Shown here in pieces: positions 8,401-15,063 of a DNA stretch of 19,982 bases. Positions within the stretch are counted from its first letter, which is position 1. Every line of letters begins with the position of its first letter. The stretch lies in assembly GCA_002305205.1 (NCBI GenBank), contig DBQJ01000022.1:1-19982 (forward strand), written 5' to 3'. The notes beneath the pieces are model-generated. The model made no database searches and was not told where the DNA came from. It saw nothing but the letters and a program-made list of their open reading frames with translations. The translations under genes were made by a program, and so were the position numbers. This DNA is from a candidate division WWE3 bacterium UBA1397 (GTDB lineage: Bacteria; Patescibacteriota; WWE3; UBA101185; UBA10185).

Positions 8401-11400
8401 TTCATCTATTATTCCATCAAAGTATCCTTGAGCTCCCGATACTTTTCTTTCACCATATGTAGTTCCTATCATTAAATCAGATACTGTATTTGCCATGGAT
8501 AAATCCGCCCAAGGAGCAGAACTGTCCAATACACCATTTACAAAAATATAAGCCGTTTCACCATCATAAGTTGCTGCAACATGATACCAATCCGTATCCC
8601 ATGTTGTTCTCTCTGATTGTAAGAACGCATTCTCACCATATGCCCATAAACCTGCGTCCGCATTAGCTGTAAGACCTGCTCCCGCATAAAGCCTTCCTTT
8701 ATAAACAGCCATTGAATTCACTTCTTCAACACCGGCTGACCATCCACTTGCACTTGCATCCCCGCCGACCTTATCCCATGTATAACCATCATATTTCCAA
8801 ACCTCCCCATCTCCTGCACTTAATCCTAAACTGGCATATAATTCTCCGTTATAAACAACCATGCTTTTAACTCTTTCATAGTTACCTGATGTATTCCATC
8901 CAAATTCACTATCCTCCACATCGTAAACATTATTATCCCCTCCAACATGAGTCCACGTAGATCCATCGTATTTATATACTTCCGCATCCCCGGCTGTTAG
9001 TCCTGTTCCTACATACAGTTCTCCTTTATAAACGACCATAGAATATACACCCTCATAAACACCCACGGCCAAGCCTGTTCCATCCCCCCCAACCTGTGTC
9101 CAAGTAGAACCATCATAAGACCATACTTCCCCATCTCCTGTACTTGTACCCAAACCTATAAAAAGTTTTCCCTGGAAAACTGACATGGATAGAACTTGTT
9201 CGTATGTATTTGTAGCAAAACCTGTTCCATCCCCACCTATCTTTTCCCAGTTTTCACCATCATATGAATAAACATCCCCATCTCCTCTGCTATTTCCCAA
9301 ACCAACATAAAGCAATCCATTATATTCAATCATACTCAATACTGTTTCGTACGTAGCTCCCGCCCACCCCGTTCCATCTCCCGCTATAAAATTCCATTTG
9401 GATTCATCCCACATCCATATTTCAGCATCCCCTGCTCCCGAACCTAAACCAATGTAAAGATCTCCCTTATAACTAACCATGCTGGTAACCGCTTCGTGTT
9501 CAACAGCTCCGTAAATCGGATTTCCCCACCCGCTGTTAATACCCTGTCCACCAATAAGATTAAATTTATTTCCATCATATTCAAATACTACAGCATCAGA
9601 AATATTAGCAGCAGAAGATGAAGTTAATCCCATACCAACATATAAACTGTCTCCATTCTGTACTATGGACTCCACACTGTTGAATCCGGAATATCCCCAG
9701 CTTTTATTAACATACTCTCCCCCTATTAAAGACCAGGAGGTATTATCATACTTCCATAACTCTCCCGTTCCATTACGAGTACCGGGATACTGATATATTC
9801 CTGCATAAAGATAACCATCCAAGAATGCCAGGGATTTGACCTGGTAATAATAGTTGCTTGCAGACCACCCTTTGTTGGTTGCATCTCCACCAATTTTTTC
9901 CCAAGTGGATGTTCCTCCTGAATATTTATAAACTTCAGCTTTATTATTTCCATTACCCAAACCAATATATATATCGGGGCCGCTGGTAGTTATTGCTAAT
10001 ATATTTTCGTATCCTCCGGCTGTCCATCCCGTGCCGTCCCCCCCTATTTGGGACCATGCGGATGTTGAGTAAAGATACCTAAATAAATCAGCGTCCCCAG
10101 CACCATGACCTAAACCTACTAATATTTGGGATGAATCTGCATACAAAGCCGTTACTGCTTCATAAGTACTATTTGCCCACCCTGTCCCATCTCCTCCAAT
10201 CTTTGACCATGTATCAGATGAATATTTATATAACTCCGCATCTCCCTGACTGCTTGCTAAACCCACGAAAAGACTAGTACCATCTGTTGTCATTGTATAT
10301 GCCATTTCATAACCTCCGCCAACCGCCCACCCCATTCCATCCCCTCCCATCTTTGTCCAATTACTTCCGTCATAACTCCATATCTCTGCATCTCCAGAAC
10401 TATTCCCCAGTGAGGCATACAGTATATCCTCTAGATATACAAGACCCCATACTTGTTCAATATAAGTTGGACCCCAGCCATCTTCACTTGGAGTAGCTCC
10501 GGATCCATCTCCCCCTATCTTTTCCCATTCTGACCCATTATATTTCCAAACCTCGCCATCTCCTACTCCGTTTCCCAAACCTATGTATAATTCACCATCC
10601 CCTATTGTCATTGCTGTTACATCTTCATAACTTCCATCAGCCCAGCCATATTCACTGGGAGATAGTCCTGTCCCATCTCCACCTATCTTTCTCCATGTGT
10701 TTGTTGAAGTGTTGTATTCCCATACTTCGGCATCACCGGGAGTAGTACCAACCGGAGTTCCGATACCTACATAAACGATATTTCCGCTTGTTACAATTGA
10801 AGAAACCGCAGCCTGACCATTTAAATCCCATCCCCCCTCTACTACAGTATAATCTGATCTCTGCCCCCCTATCTGTTCCCACAAAACTTTAGAATCGTCT
10901 GCTAATTCATATGTAAGTTTACCTGTATCTGAATCAAGATATAATTTATAAGTTCCTTTATCTACAATTCCCATTCTTCTGTGTGTTCCCCCGGTATCAT
11001 TATCTGCGTGAAACGCTGAATCAGGCTTTATCCAAGCTTCTATAGTATTTTGTTGAAGTAGGGAAATTGCTGCTGTATCAGATATTATTACCTGAGACTT
11101 AGAACCATCAAATATAATACCTCCATTTAGTTTACCATCCTCACTCCAAGATATATTATATCCATTCGCGGACAACCCATAGCTAGAAGAATCGGATGGG
11201 TCGCTCCCAGAAGTTTCATTAAAATGAAAAAGAGCAGATGTATTTGAATCGGAAGAATATTCCAAAACCTTTAATTGGGCTGTACCGCTAATAATCTCTA
11301 AAGATGATGTGTCCCCTACAATATATTCAGATGTATTGGAAAAATCCCAAATCGTTGTAACTGGGGAATCAGCAAGTACTTTAGATATAACAAAATATAG

Positions 11401-11493
11401 GGAAAAAACAGATATCAGAATACTAACTATATAACCCCATTTTTTGGGGAATGTTCTCCTTTTTACGACAGTCGTTATTGAACCTAATTTCAT
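5440..11493 (-). CDS. Giant exported surface protein: split LamG domain, 14 propeller repeats, Ig/FN3 array
   Basis: A 2017-residue exported protein, probably on the cell surface. A basic N-terminus and hydrophobic stretch (about 19-38) end in VLA-DS, a plausible signal-peptidase I site after residue 41. Residues about 81-205 match the first half of a LamG/concanavalin-like domain (HFNET, then IIFDGSKSQVIIS and TIEAWIKP). The second half appears only at about 957-1041 (WYHVAATYDGETAYIFVNG, then FDGIIDEVRISNIAR). Between them lie 14 repeats of roughly 40-65 residues with the core VxSM-LYVGLG-GDAEVWKYDG-TW-IGGDG, a beta-propeller-like pattern. The remaining 950 residues are eight or nine Ig/fibronectin-III-like domains with three close cysteine pairs. 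There is no LPXTG or C-terminal membrane anchor. Binding of carbohydrate or other cells is the family expectation; no ligand is readable. It is the first gene of an operon with an ABC transporter. Confidence 0.9.
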   Translation of the reverse strand: MKLGSITTVVKRRTFPKKWGYIVSILISVFSLYFVISKVLADSPVTTIWDFSNTSEYIVGDTSSLEIISGTAQLKVLEYSSDSNTSALFHFNETSGSDPSDSSSYGLSANGYNISWSEDGKLNGGIIFDGSKSQVIISDTAAISLLQQNTIEAWIKPDSAFHADNDTGGTHRRMGIVDKGTYKLYLDSDTGKLTYELADDSKVLWEQIGGQRSDYTVVEGGWDLNGQAAVSSIVTSGNIVYVGIGTPVGTTPGDAEVWEYNTSTNTWRKIGGDGTGLSPSEYGWADGSYEDVTAMTIGDGELYIGLGNGVGDGEVWKYNGSEWEKIGGDGSGATPSEDGWGPTYIEQVWGLVYLEDILYASLGNSSGDAEIWSYDGSNWTKMGGDGMGWAVGGGYEMAYTMTTDGTSLFVGLASSQGDAELYKYSSDTWSKIGGDGTGWANSTYEAVTALYADSSQILVGLGHGAGDADLFRYLYSTSAWSQIGGDGTGWTAGGYENILAITTSGPDIYIGLGNGNNKAEVYKYSGGTSTWEKIGGDATNKGWSASNYYYQVKSLAFLDGYLYAGIYQYPGTRNGTGELWKYDNTSWSLIGGEYVNKSWGYSGFNSVESIVQNGDSLYVGMGLTSSSAANISDAVVFEYDGNKFNLIGGQGINSGWGNPIYGAVEHEAVTSMVSYKGDLYIGLGSGAGDAEIWMWDESKWNFIAGDGTGWAGATYETVLSMIEYNGLLYVGLGNSRGDGDVYSYDGENWEKIGGDGTGFATNTYEQVLSMSVFQGKLFIGLGTSTGDGEVWSYDGSTWTQVGGDGTGLAVGVYEGVYSMVVYKGELYVGTGLTAGDAEVYKYDGSTWTHVGGDNNVYDVEDSEFGWNTSGNYERVKSMVVYNGELYASLGLSAGDGEVWKYDGYTWDKVGGDASASGWSAGVEEVNSMAVYKGRLYAGAGLTANADAGLWAYGENAFLQSERTTWDTDWYHVAATYDGETAYIFVNGVLDSSAPWADLSMANTVSDLMIGTTYGERKVSGAQGYFDGIIDEVRISNIARTSFNTKPYSSDPQIISASSPAWGYGVGGIGSFVSLSANTNGLGSIEYRLSTDRGTTWKWWDGDGWDTSDSTDESNTESEINDHISELEITDYGITWQAVLEGNGDEQVKLTSISITALDDTENPTPPDSVNTTFTVSGSQINPESFPDGNPDINTWYNSAPTFTLSGADDTGGAGIGGYWVYLGADSSATPATNINSTFYSSSSSSLSITVDNLNSGSSYYLRVQTKDKAQRLSGIYAPLIYRFDNTPPSNPAEVTVSPSTRTGNNEYTFTWPYLGSDAAYDCKTTGGVIDDSIGCAGLYGYQYKTGASSGEFSVWSDVITDHSVYLSSAAYQDDNIFYLRSVDAAGNVALSTVQKTYLYAGSAPTKPTNLTVEPESSSSNSFAFEWDIPESFSGEEDALTYCYTINVKPSLEQCSDDSSWISAEALAPDAFANMPGTNTFYVVARDEAHNVNYREYAEINFDANTAAPGIPRTVEIADVSVKTTSSWKLATSWEPPTGATGDLSYEVYHSIDGEDYDYEATTTGIAFVSTGLTQVDHYYKIRACDNTNNCGAFTEPVSMLPTGRYTSPPELMDDPEVTDVTTKKATITWATDRSCDTKVQYGTSSDDYFDEEPSNSNQTTAHEINLDNLDPGTKYYVTAKWTDEDGNTGMSEEFEFETEPAPTITDPGVKTAGIASVVLQYTVKDASKVRIYYGKTTAFGGTVELSTSTDETTYNTTIDTLEDGTKYFYKINTFDTEDDEYEGNILSFETLPRPRIADVRVQQVIGTAQPTVLVSWSTNTETSSIVTYYPEGNTGSARDEVNVALTKGEHRMLIRGLVSQTPYVLIVKGRDVAGNEASSDAQRFNTASDTRPPIVSNLKVEGTIVSSADGVQTAQLVVSWDTDEGATSQVEYGEGTGVTYAQKTQEDSSLTFNHVVVISGLTPSKVYHLKAISKDKAVNIGSSVDTVVITPKSTDSAMNLVITNLQQVFGFLGELNK
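8629..10884 (-). repeat. Region encoding 14 propeller-type repeats inside the LamG domain
   Basis: Codes for residues about 204-955 of the giant protein. Fourteen units can be counted, each with a hydrophobic strand (such as VLSM or VTAM), a strand YVGLG, a turn GDAEV, a strand WKYDG and an end strand W..IGGDG. Spacers after GGDG vary from about 5 to 20 residues. A lone half-unit LWEQIGGQ precedes the first full unit, which fits strand exchange closure of a propeller. Fourteen units would make two seven-bladed propellers. Repeats are diverged at DNA level, so recent duplication is unlikely except perhaps among units 9-13, which are most alike. Confidence 0.75.
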
Positions 11494-11532
11494 TCTATAT
11501 ATGTAATAGTAGATAAATAATCCCCATATGTA

Positions 11533-11548
11533 TGTAATTGATATTACA
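11533..11548. promoter_or_regulatory. Palindromic operator candidate TGTAAT-N4-ATTACA
   Basis: A perfect 6+6 bp inverted repeat with a 4-bp centre, 16 bp in total, the size and symmetry of Crp/Fnr-family operators. It overlaps the -35 box of the promoter of the Crp/Fnr-type gene just downstream, suggesting autorepression. It also lies 40-55 bp before the giant gene start on the other strand. A lone TGTAAT half-site at 11502-11507 lies next to that start. Assignment to the neighbouring regulator is inferred. Confidence 0.55.
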
Positions 11549-11566
11549 ATTCTATACGTATATAAT
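11538..11566 (+). promoter_or_regulatory. Sigma70-type promoter of the Crp/Fnr-family gene
   Basis: TTGATA (11538-11543), a 17-base spacer and a perfect TATAAT (11561-11566). Transcription would begin near 11573-11575, at or next to the ATG at 11575, so the mRNA would be leaderless. No Shine-Dalgarno sequence is present, consistent with that. This is the best promoter match in the window. Confidence 0.7.
11553..11562. repeat. Palindrome TATACGTATA in promoter spacer
   Basis: A perfect 10-bp palindrome between the -35 and -10 boxes, sharing its last two bases with the -10 box. It could be a second regulator site, or chance in AT-rich DNA. Confidence 0.3.
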
Positions 11567-11574
11567 TTCTTCCA

Positions 11575-12243
11575 ATGTTAATGGACATTAATATTAGCAA
11601 CAAAATTAACAAATTTGCATTAAAATACCCCATATGTATATTTAAGAAATATGAACCTATAGAGGTTGTTGAATATTTTTCCCCAAAATATATATATTAC
11701 ATAGAGGAAGGATTCGTAAAACTGTTTATTGAAAATTCAATTGGTAAAATATTATCTTTAGAAATTGACAGCAATGGTGATTTTATACCTCCAATAATTA
11801 ATTCTCAGTCCATCAGAGAAAAATTTTCCGATGTTATTCAATACGAAACATTATCTTTGGTTAAAACAAGAAAGATTCCTAGTGATGATTTAGCTGATTT
11901 TATGGATCACAATAAAGATATATTTTATGAGATATTAAAAATTAGTATTCAATATGTTGATGTTCTTCTTAGTCGTATTCCTGAAATAGTATATGGCTCT
12001 CTGAAGGAAAAAACCGCAGGTTTTATATATGATTTGATTGAACATTATTCAATAAAGGAGAATGGTAATATATTTATAGTGCCTGACCTAAGACATGCGG
12101 ATATTGCTTCTTTCACCGGAGCCAGCAGAGAAGCTACAACAAATGTAATAAATGCATTAAAAAGAGACAATGTTATTAGTTACAAGGGGAAGAAGATATG
12201 TATACTAAAACCTGGTGTTTTGAAGAATATTGCGAAAAGATAG
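11575..12243 (+). CDS. Crp/Fnr-family transcriptional regulator
   Basis: A 222-residue protein with the two-part Crp/Fnr plan: an N-terminal cyclic-nucleotide-binding-like beta-barrel (about 20-105), a long dimerisation helix (about 112-150) and a C-terminal winged helix-turn-helix. The recognition region reads DIASFTGASREATTNVINAL (176-195), the typical Crp-type arrangement. The barrel lacks the phosphate-binding cassette needed to hold cAMP, and there is no N-terminal cysteine cluster for an iron-sulfur centre, so the signal it senses is unknown. It is divergent from the giant surface-protein operon and probably controls it and itself through the palindrome at 11533-11548. ATG at 11581 (residue 3) is an alternative start. 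Its 3' end is 2 bases from the convergent glycosyltransferase stop, leaving no room for a separate terminator. Confidence 0.9.
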   Translation: MLMDINISNKINKFALKYPICIFKKYEPIEVVEYFSPKYIYYIEEGFVKLFIENSIGKILSLEIDSNGDFIPPIINSQSIREKFSDVIQYETLSLVKTRKIPSDDLADFMDHNKDIFYEILKISIQYVDVLLSRIPEIVYGSLKEKTAGFIYDLIEHYSIKENGNIFIVPDLRHADIASFTGASREATTNVINALKRDNVISYKGKKICILKPGVLKNIAKR

Positions 12244-12245
12244 AA

Positions 12246-13199
12246 CTATATTTTCTTTCTGATTGTGTATGTCTTTCTTCCCGAAGATTCAAAATATGTT
12301 CTCATCATTAGCTCACCTATCAATCCCATCATTACTGATTGAACCCCAACAATAACTAACAGAACGGATAAAATTAACAATGGTCTCCCTCCGATGCTCT
12401 GTCCGAGTATTTTTAAAATAAACAAATAGAATAAACCAATACCTCCTAATCCTGCTATTACTGCTCCCGTAAAACCAAAAAGACGTCCGGGCATCATAGA
12501 AAAGGGTTTTTTTGAAAACTTAAGCATAAATGCCAAAGTTATTAAATCCAGCAGCACCTTAACTGTTCTTTTATTTCCTTTATAAGCGGATACTCCGAAA
12601 TCTCTATCTTTAAAATCTACTTCAAACTCAATCATTTTTGCACCGTATAAAGATATGTAATCAGGAATAAATCTATGCATATCCCCATATAAATTTAATT
12701 TCTCTATTACAATTCTCCTGAAACCTTTCATTCCGGATCCCCTATCTTTCATATTTACTCCTGATATTTTAGTAATTATTTTATTTGCTAATCCACTTTG
12801 AGATGCTCTGCTGGTATTTTTTCCTCCCCATCTGCCAACTCTGTTTGTATTAACAAAATCATACCCTTGATCCAAATAAACAAGTATCTTCATTATATTA
12901 TCCAGAGGAATTTCTAAATCAGCAGAAACAGTAATTATGTAATCACCCTTTGCTTCATCAAATCCGGCCGTATAAGCACAACTTTGTCCGAAATTAGACA
13001 TAAGGTTTATTCCTTTGATTTGAGGATATTTCTCCACATAAGAAGAAATTACCTCCCATGTTTTATCCTTACTCCCATCATCAACAGCAATAATCTCATA
13101 GTCATATGATTCATTCTTCATTAGTTCAATTAACCCATCAAAAGTTCTATTTATGTTTTTTTCCTCGTTATAGCAAGGTATTATTATAGATATTAGCAT
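12246..13199 (-). CDS. GT2 polyprenyl-phosphate glycosyltransferase (DPM1/GtrB/ArnC-like)
   Basis: A membrane-bound family 2 glycosyltransferase of the dolichol/undecaprenyl-phosphate sugar transferase type, which moves a sugar from a nucleotide donor to a lipid carrier on the cytoplasmic face. The N-terminal GT-A domain shows IIIPCYNEEKNI (5-16), VDDGSKDKT (39-47) and the acidic motif at 92-98, here SADLEIP. The first aspartate of the usual DADLQDPP form is replaced by serine, while D94 is kept. RGSGMKGFRR (153-162) is also typical. Two membrane helices (about 242-264 and 271-298) form the GtrB-like C-terminus. The start lies 3 bases after the epimerase stop, so the two are probably co-translated. 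It likely feeds glycan or glycolipid synthesis; the sugar is not readable. Confidence 0.9.
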   Translation of the reverse strand: MLISIIIPCYNEEKNINRTFDGLIELMKNESYDYEIIAVDDGSKDKTWEVISSYVEKYPQIKGINLMSNFGQSCAYTAGFDEAKGDYIITVSADLEIPLDNIMKILVYLDQGYDFVNTNRVGRWGGKNTSRASQSGLANKIITKISGVNMKDRGSGMKGFRRIVIEKLNLYGDMHRFIPDYISLYGAKMIEFEVDFKDRDFGVSAYKGNKRTVKVLLDLITLAFMLKFSKKPFSMMPGRLFGFTGAVIAGLGGIGLFYLFILKILGQSIGGRPLLILSVLLVIVGVQSVMMGLIGELMMRTYFESSGRKTYTIRKKI

Positions 13200-13202
13200 T
13201 AC

Positions 13203-14282
13203 TTAAACCTCCCTTAATGTTTTATACCACTCCGGCATCAAATTGAAAATCTCAACCTGTCTTCTAACCCCTTCCGGTAATTTCATTCTGGGTGAATATT
13301 TTAATACTTTTTTAGCTTTGGATATATCAGCAGAAGATGATACGTCGCCTCTATCGGATTCTGTTACCTTGTATTTTACTTTCTTATTCATAGATTTCTC
13401 AATTTCTTCAATCCACAATCTAATTTTCTGAGGATCGGAAGTACCGATATTAAATACATCGTATTTTGTTTCATAATCCAAGCATTTGAGTATTCCGTCT
13501 ACTTGATCATCAATATATGTACTATCCTTTGCACTGTCTAAACCTTTTGCTCCGTATATACTAATTTCTTTATCGTTGTATGTATAATTTATTGCTCTTT
13601 GCATAAACATTCCATAAGTTCTTTGGAGTGGTCCATATATAGGTCCGAATATCCTGTTAATAATTATGCTAATACCATAAACTGATGAAAAGGAATGGCA
13701 GATAACTTCACCCGCTACTTTCGTAGCTCCGTAAGGAGATACAGCTTTTGTTACATCATCTTCTTCCGTAACTTTCCTATCTTCTCTATTTCCATATACA
13801 GAAGAAGATGATCCAAATACAAATTTATTAACCATATTCTCTTTACACGAATACAGTAAATTTACTGTCCCATCAACATTAACCTGAGTATAAAGCCTGG
13901 GGTTTTGGACAGAATAAGGAACTCCCGCCATAGCTGCTAAATGTATTACTGCATCGGGTTTTTCTTCCGAAAAGATTTCCTTTATATCTTCTGAGTTAAC
14001 AATATCCTTTTCGTAAAATTTAAACGATCCTTTTTTTTCGGAAATGCTCCCAGGATAATATGTAAATATTTTTTTAAAGACTTCCCTCATTTCTTCGCCC
14101 CCATAATGGGAATCGTTCATTCCGGAGGCCATATATGTAAGTCCAAGATTAAATTCTTTGCATTTTCTAGGATAGTAGTCATTAAAATTATCTATACCTA
14201 CAACATCATCTCCTCTCCATATCAATGCCCTGCATACATAACTTCCAATAAAACCCGCTGCTCCTGTGACAATAATTTTCAT
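13203..14282 (-). CDS. NAD-dependent nucleotide-sugar epimerase (UDP-glucuronate/galactose 4-epimerase type)
   Basis: Extended short-chain dehydrogenase acting on a nucleotide sugar. The Rossmann motif GAAGFIG is at 7-13, the NAD-selecting acidic residue region GIDNFNDYY at 29-37, HLAAMAG at 114-120, the catalytic SSSSVYG at 158-164 and Y184-x3-K188 (SPYGATKVAGE). The NDYY sequence and overall pattern are closest to UDP-glucuronate 4-epimerases, but substrate assignment is tentative. An insertion of about 35 residues (about 48-85) between the second and third strand regions is longer than in typical members. It is coupled with the downstream glycosyltransferase (3-base gap), which may use its product, and follows the tsaB stop by 15 bases. 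Length is 359 residues versus about 320-340 for the family. Confidence 0.88.
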   Translation of the reverse strand: MKIIVTGAAGFIGSYVCRALIWRGDDVVGIDNFNDYYPRKCKEFNLGLTYMASGMNDSHYGGEEMREVFKKIFTYYPGSISEKKGSFKFYEKDIVNSEDIKEIFSEEKPDAVIHLAAMAGVPYSVQNPRLYTQVNVDGTVNLLYSCKENMVNKFVFGSSSSVYGNREDRKVTEEDDVTKAVSPYGATKVAGEVICHSFSSVYGISIIINRIFGPIYGPLQRTYGMFMQRAINYTYNDKEISIYGAKGLDSAKDSTYIDDQVDGILKCLDYETKYDVFNIGTSDPQKIRLWIEEIEKSMNKKVKYKVTESDRGDVSSSADISKAKKVLKYSPRMKLPEGVRRQVEIFNLMPEWYKTLREV

Positions 14283-14297
14283 TCTTATATTATATTA

Positions 14298-14660
14298 CTA
14301 AAATTTAAAATTCTTAGGGGGTGTGATATTTGGATCATTACCATATTCAGGTAGATCCAAGTTACCTATCCCTGTATTTCCCTTAACCCAATTAATTATA
14401 TTTGATATTGTTAATCCCGTTCTGAGACCGGTAAATGATCCCGGTCCTTTGTTAGCTTTAATAATAGAGATATCGTTAATGGATAGACTATTTTTATTTA
14501 TTATTTTTCTTATACCCTCTAATACATCATCTTTATATTCCATCTTATCTATCTCATACATAATCTCCGATTCTGCATTATTAATCTTATACAGTATTAT
14601 TATACTGTGTTCTTTTGTTGATGTATCAATGTAAATTGAGTATTTTAATTCTTCTCTCAT
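14298..14660 (-). CDS. tsaB: TsaB-like protein, N-terminal domain only
   Basis: A short (120-residue) form of TsaB, the non-catalytic ASKHA-fold partner of TsaD and TsaE in making N6-threonylcarbamoyladenosine at position 37 of tRNAs. The start of the first domain reads YSIYIDTS (7-14) and the hallmark KGPGSFTGLRTGLTI is at 71-85. Ordinary TsaB has about 220-230 residues; here the protein ends soon after the first domain, in a proline-rich tail. Only 15 bases separate its stop from the epimerase gene, so no remnant of the second domain exists downstream. I chose the ATG at 14660, preceded by GGGAGA and inside the tsaE 3' end; an upstream ATG at 14720 would add 20 hydrophobic residues and no ribosome site. 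Pairing with tsaE supports the call. Confidence 0.8.
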   Translation of the reverse strand: MREELKYSIYIDTSTKEHSIIILYKINNAESEIMYEIDKMEYKDDVLEGIRKIINKNSLSINDISIIKANKGPGSFTGLRTGLTISNIINWVKGNTGIGNLDLPEYGNDPNITPPKNFKF

Positions 14661-15063
14661 TTTCTCCCGAATAATAAAAATATATACGAATAGTAGAATC
14701 CGGAAGAAGATTTTCAACAATTTCCGGCCACTCTATAATGGATATAGAATCCTTTTCTTCAATAATTTCCCTAAATCCCAAATCCAATACTTCCTCAATA
14801 GAATTAATACGGTATAAATCTATATGATTTATACTCTTTATCCTGCTGTTCAATCCATTATCTGAATATTTCCTCATCAATACAAATGTGGGACTTTGAA
14901 CTCTGCATTTTATTCCCAAAGCTTCAACTAAATATCTAGTAAAAGTAGTTTTTCCACTACCCAAGTCTCCATAGAGTGCGATTGTCTGTCCTTCTTTTAT
15001 ATTTTTAATTAATTCTCCAGCCAGTTTTTTAGTTTCTTCGGGAGAATGCGAGAGTATTTCCAT
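14626..15063 (-). CDS. tsaE: tRNA threonylcarbamoyladenosine biosynthesis ATPase TsaE
   Basis: Small P-loop ATPase required by the TsaB-TsaD complex for the tRNA t6A37 modification. The Walker A motif is GDLGSGKTT (32-40), followed by the family motifs SPTF (57-60), HIDLYR (80-85) and IIEWPE (109-114). Length (145 residues) is normal. The 5' end overlaps the VanZ-family gene by 55 bp and the 3' end overlaps tsaB by 35 bp, so the three genes are compressed into one transcript. No TsaD or TsaC gene lies in the window. Confidence 0.95.
   Translation of the reverse strand: MEILSHSPEETKKLAGELIKNIKEGQTIALYGDLGSGKTTFTRYLVEALGIKCRVQSPTFVLMRKYSDNGLNSRIKSINHIDLYRINSIEEVLDLGFREIIEEKDSISIIEWPEIVENLLPDSTIRIYFYYSGENERRIKILNLH

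Noticed and set aside
8150..8431. A 93-codon plus-strand open frame inside the giant gene
   Set aside because: Opposite a continuous coding frame with clear domain structure; nothing recognisable in the translation.
8629..10884. CRISPR-like or tandem DNA repeat array
   Set aside because: The periodicity is at protein level; unit lengths vary and DNA identity is low, with no constant repeat or spacer length.
14323..14634. A 103-codon plus-strand open frame opposite tsaB
   Set aside because: It is antisense to tsaB over nearly its full length, and the tsaB frame carries the family motif.
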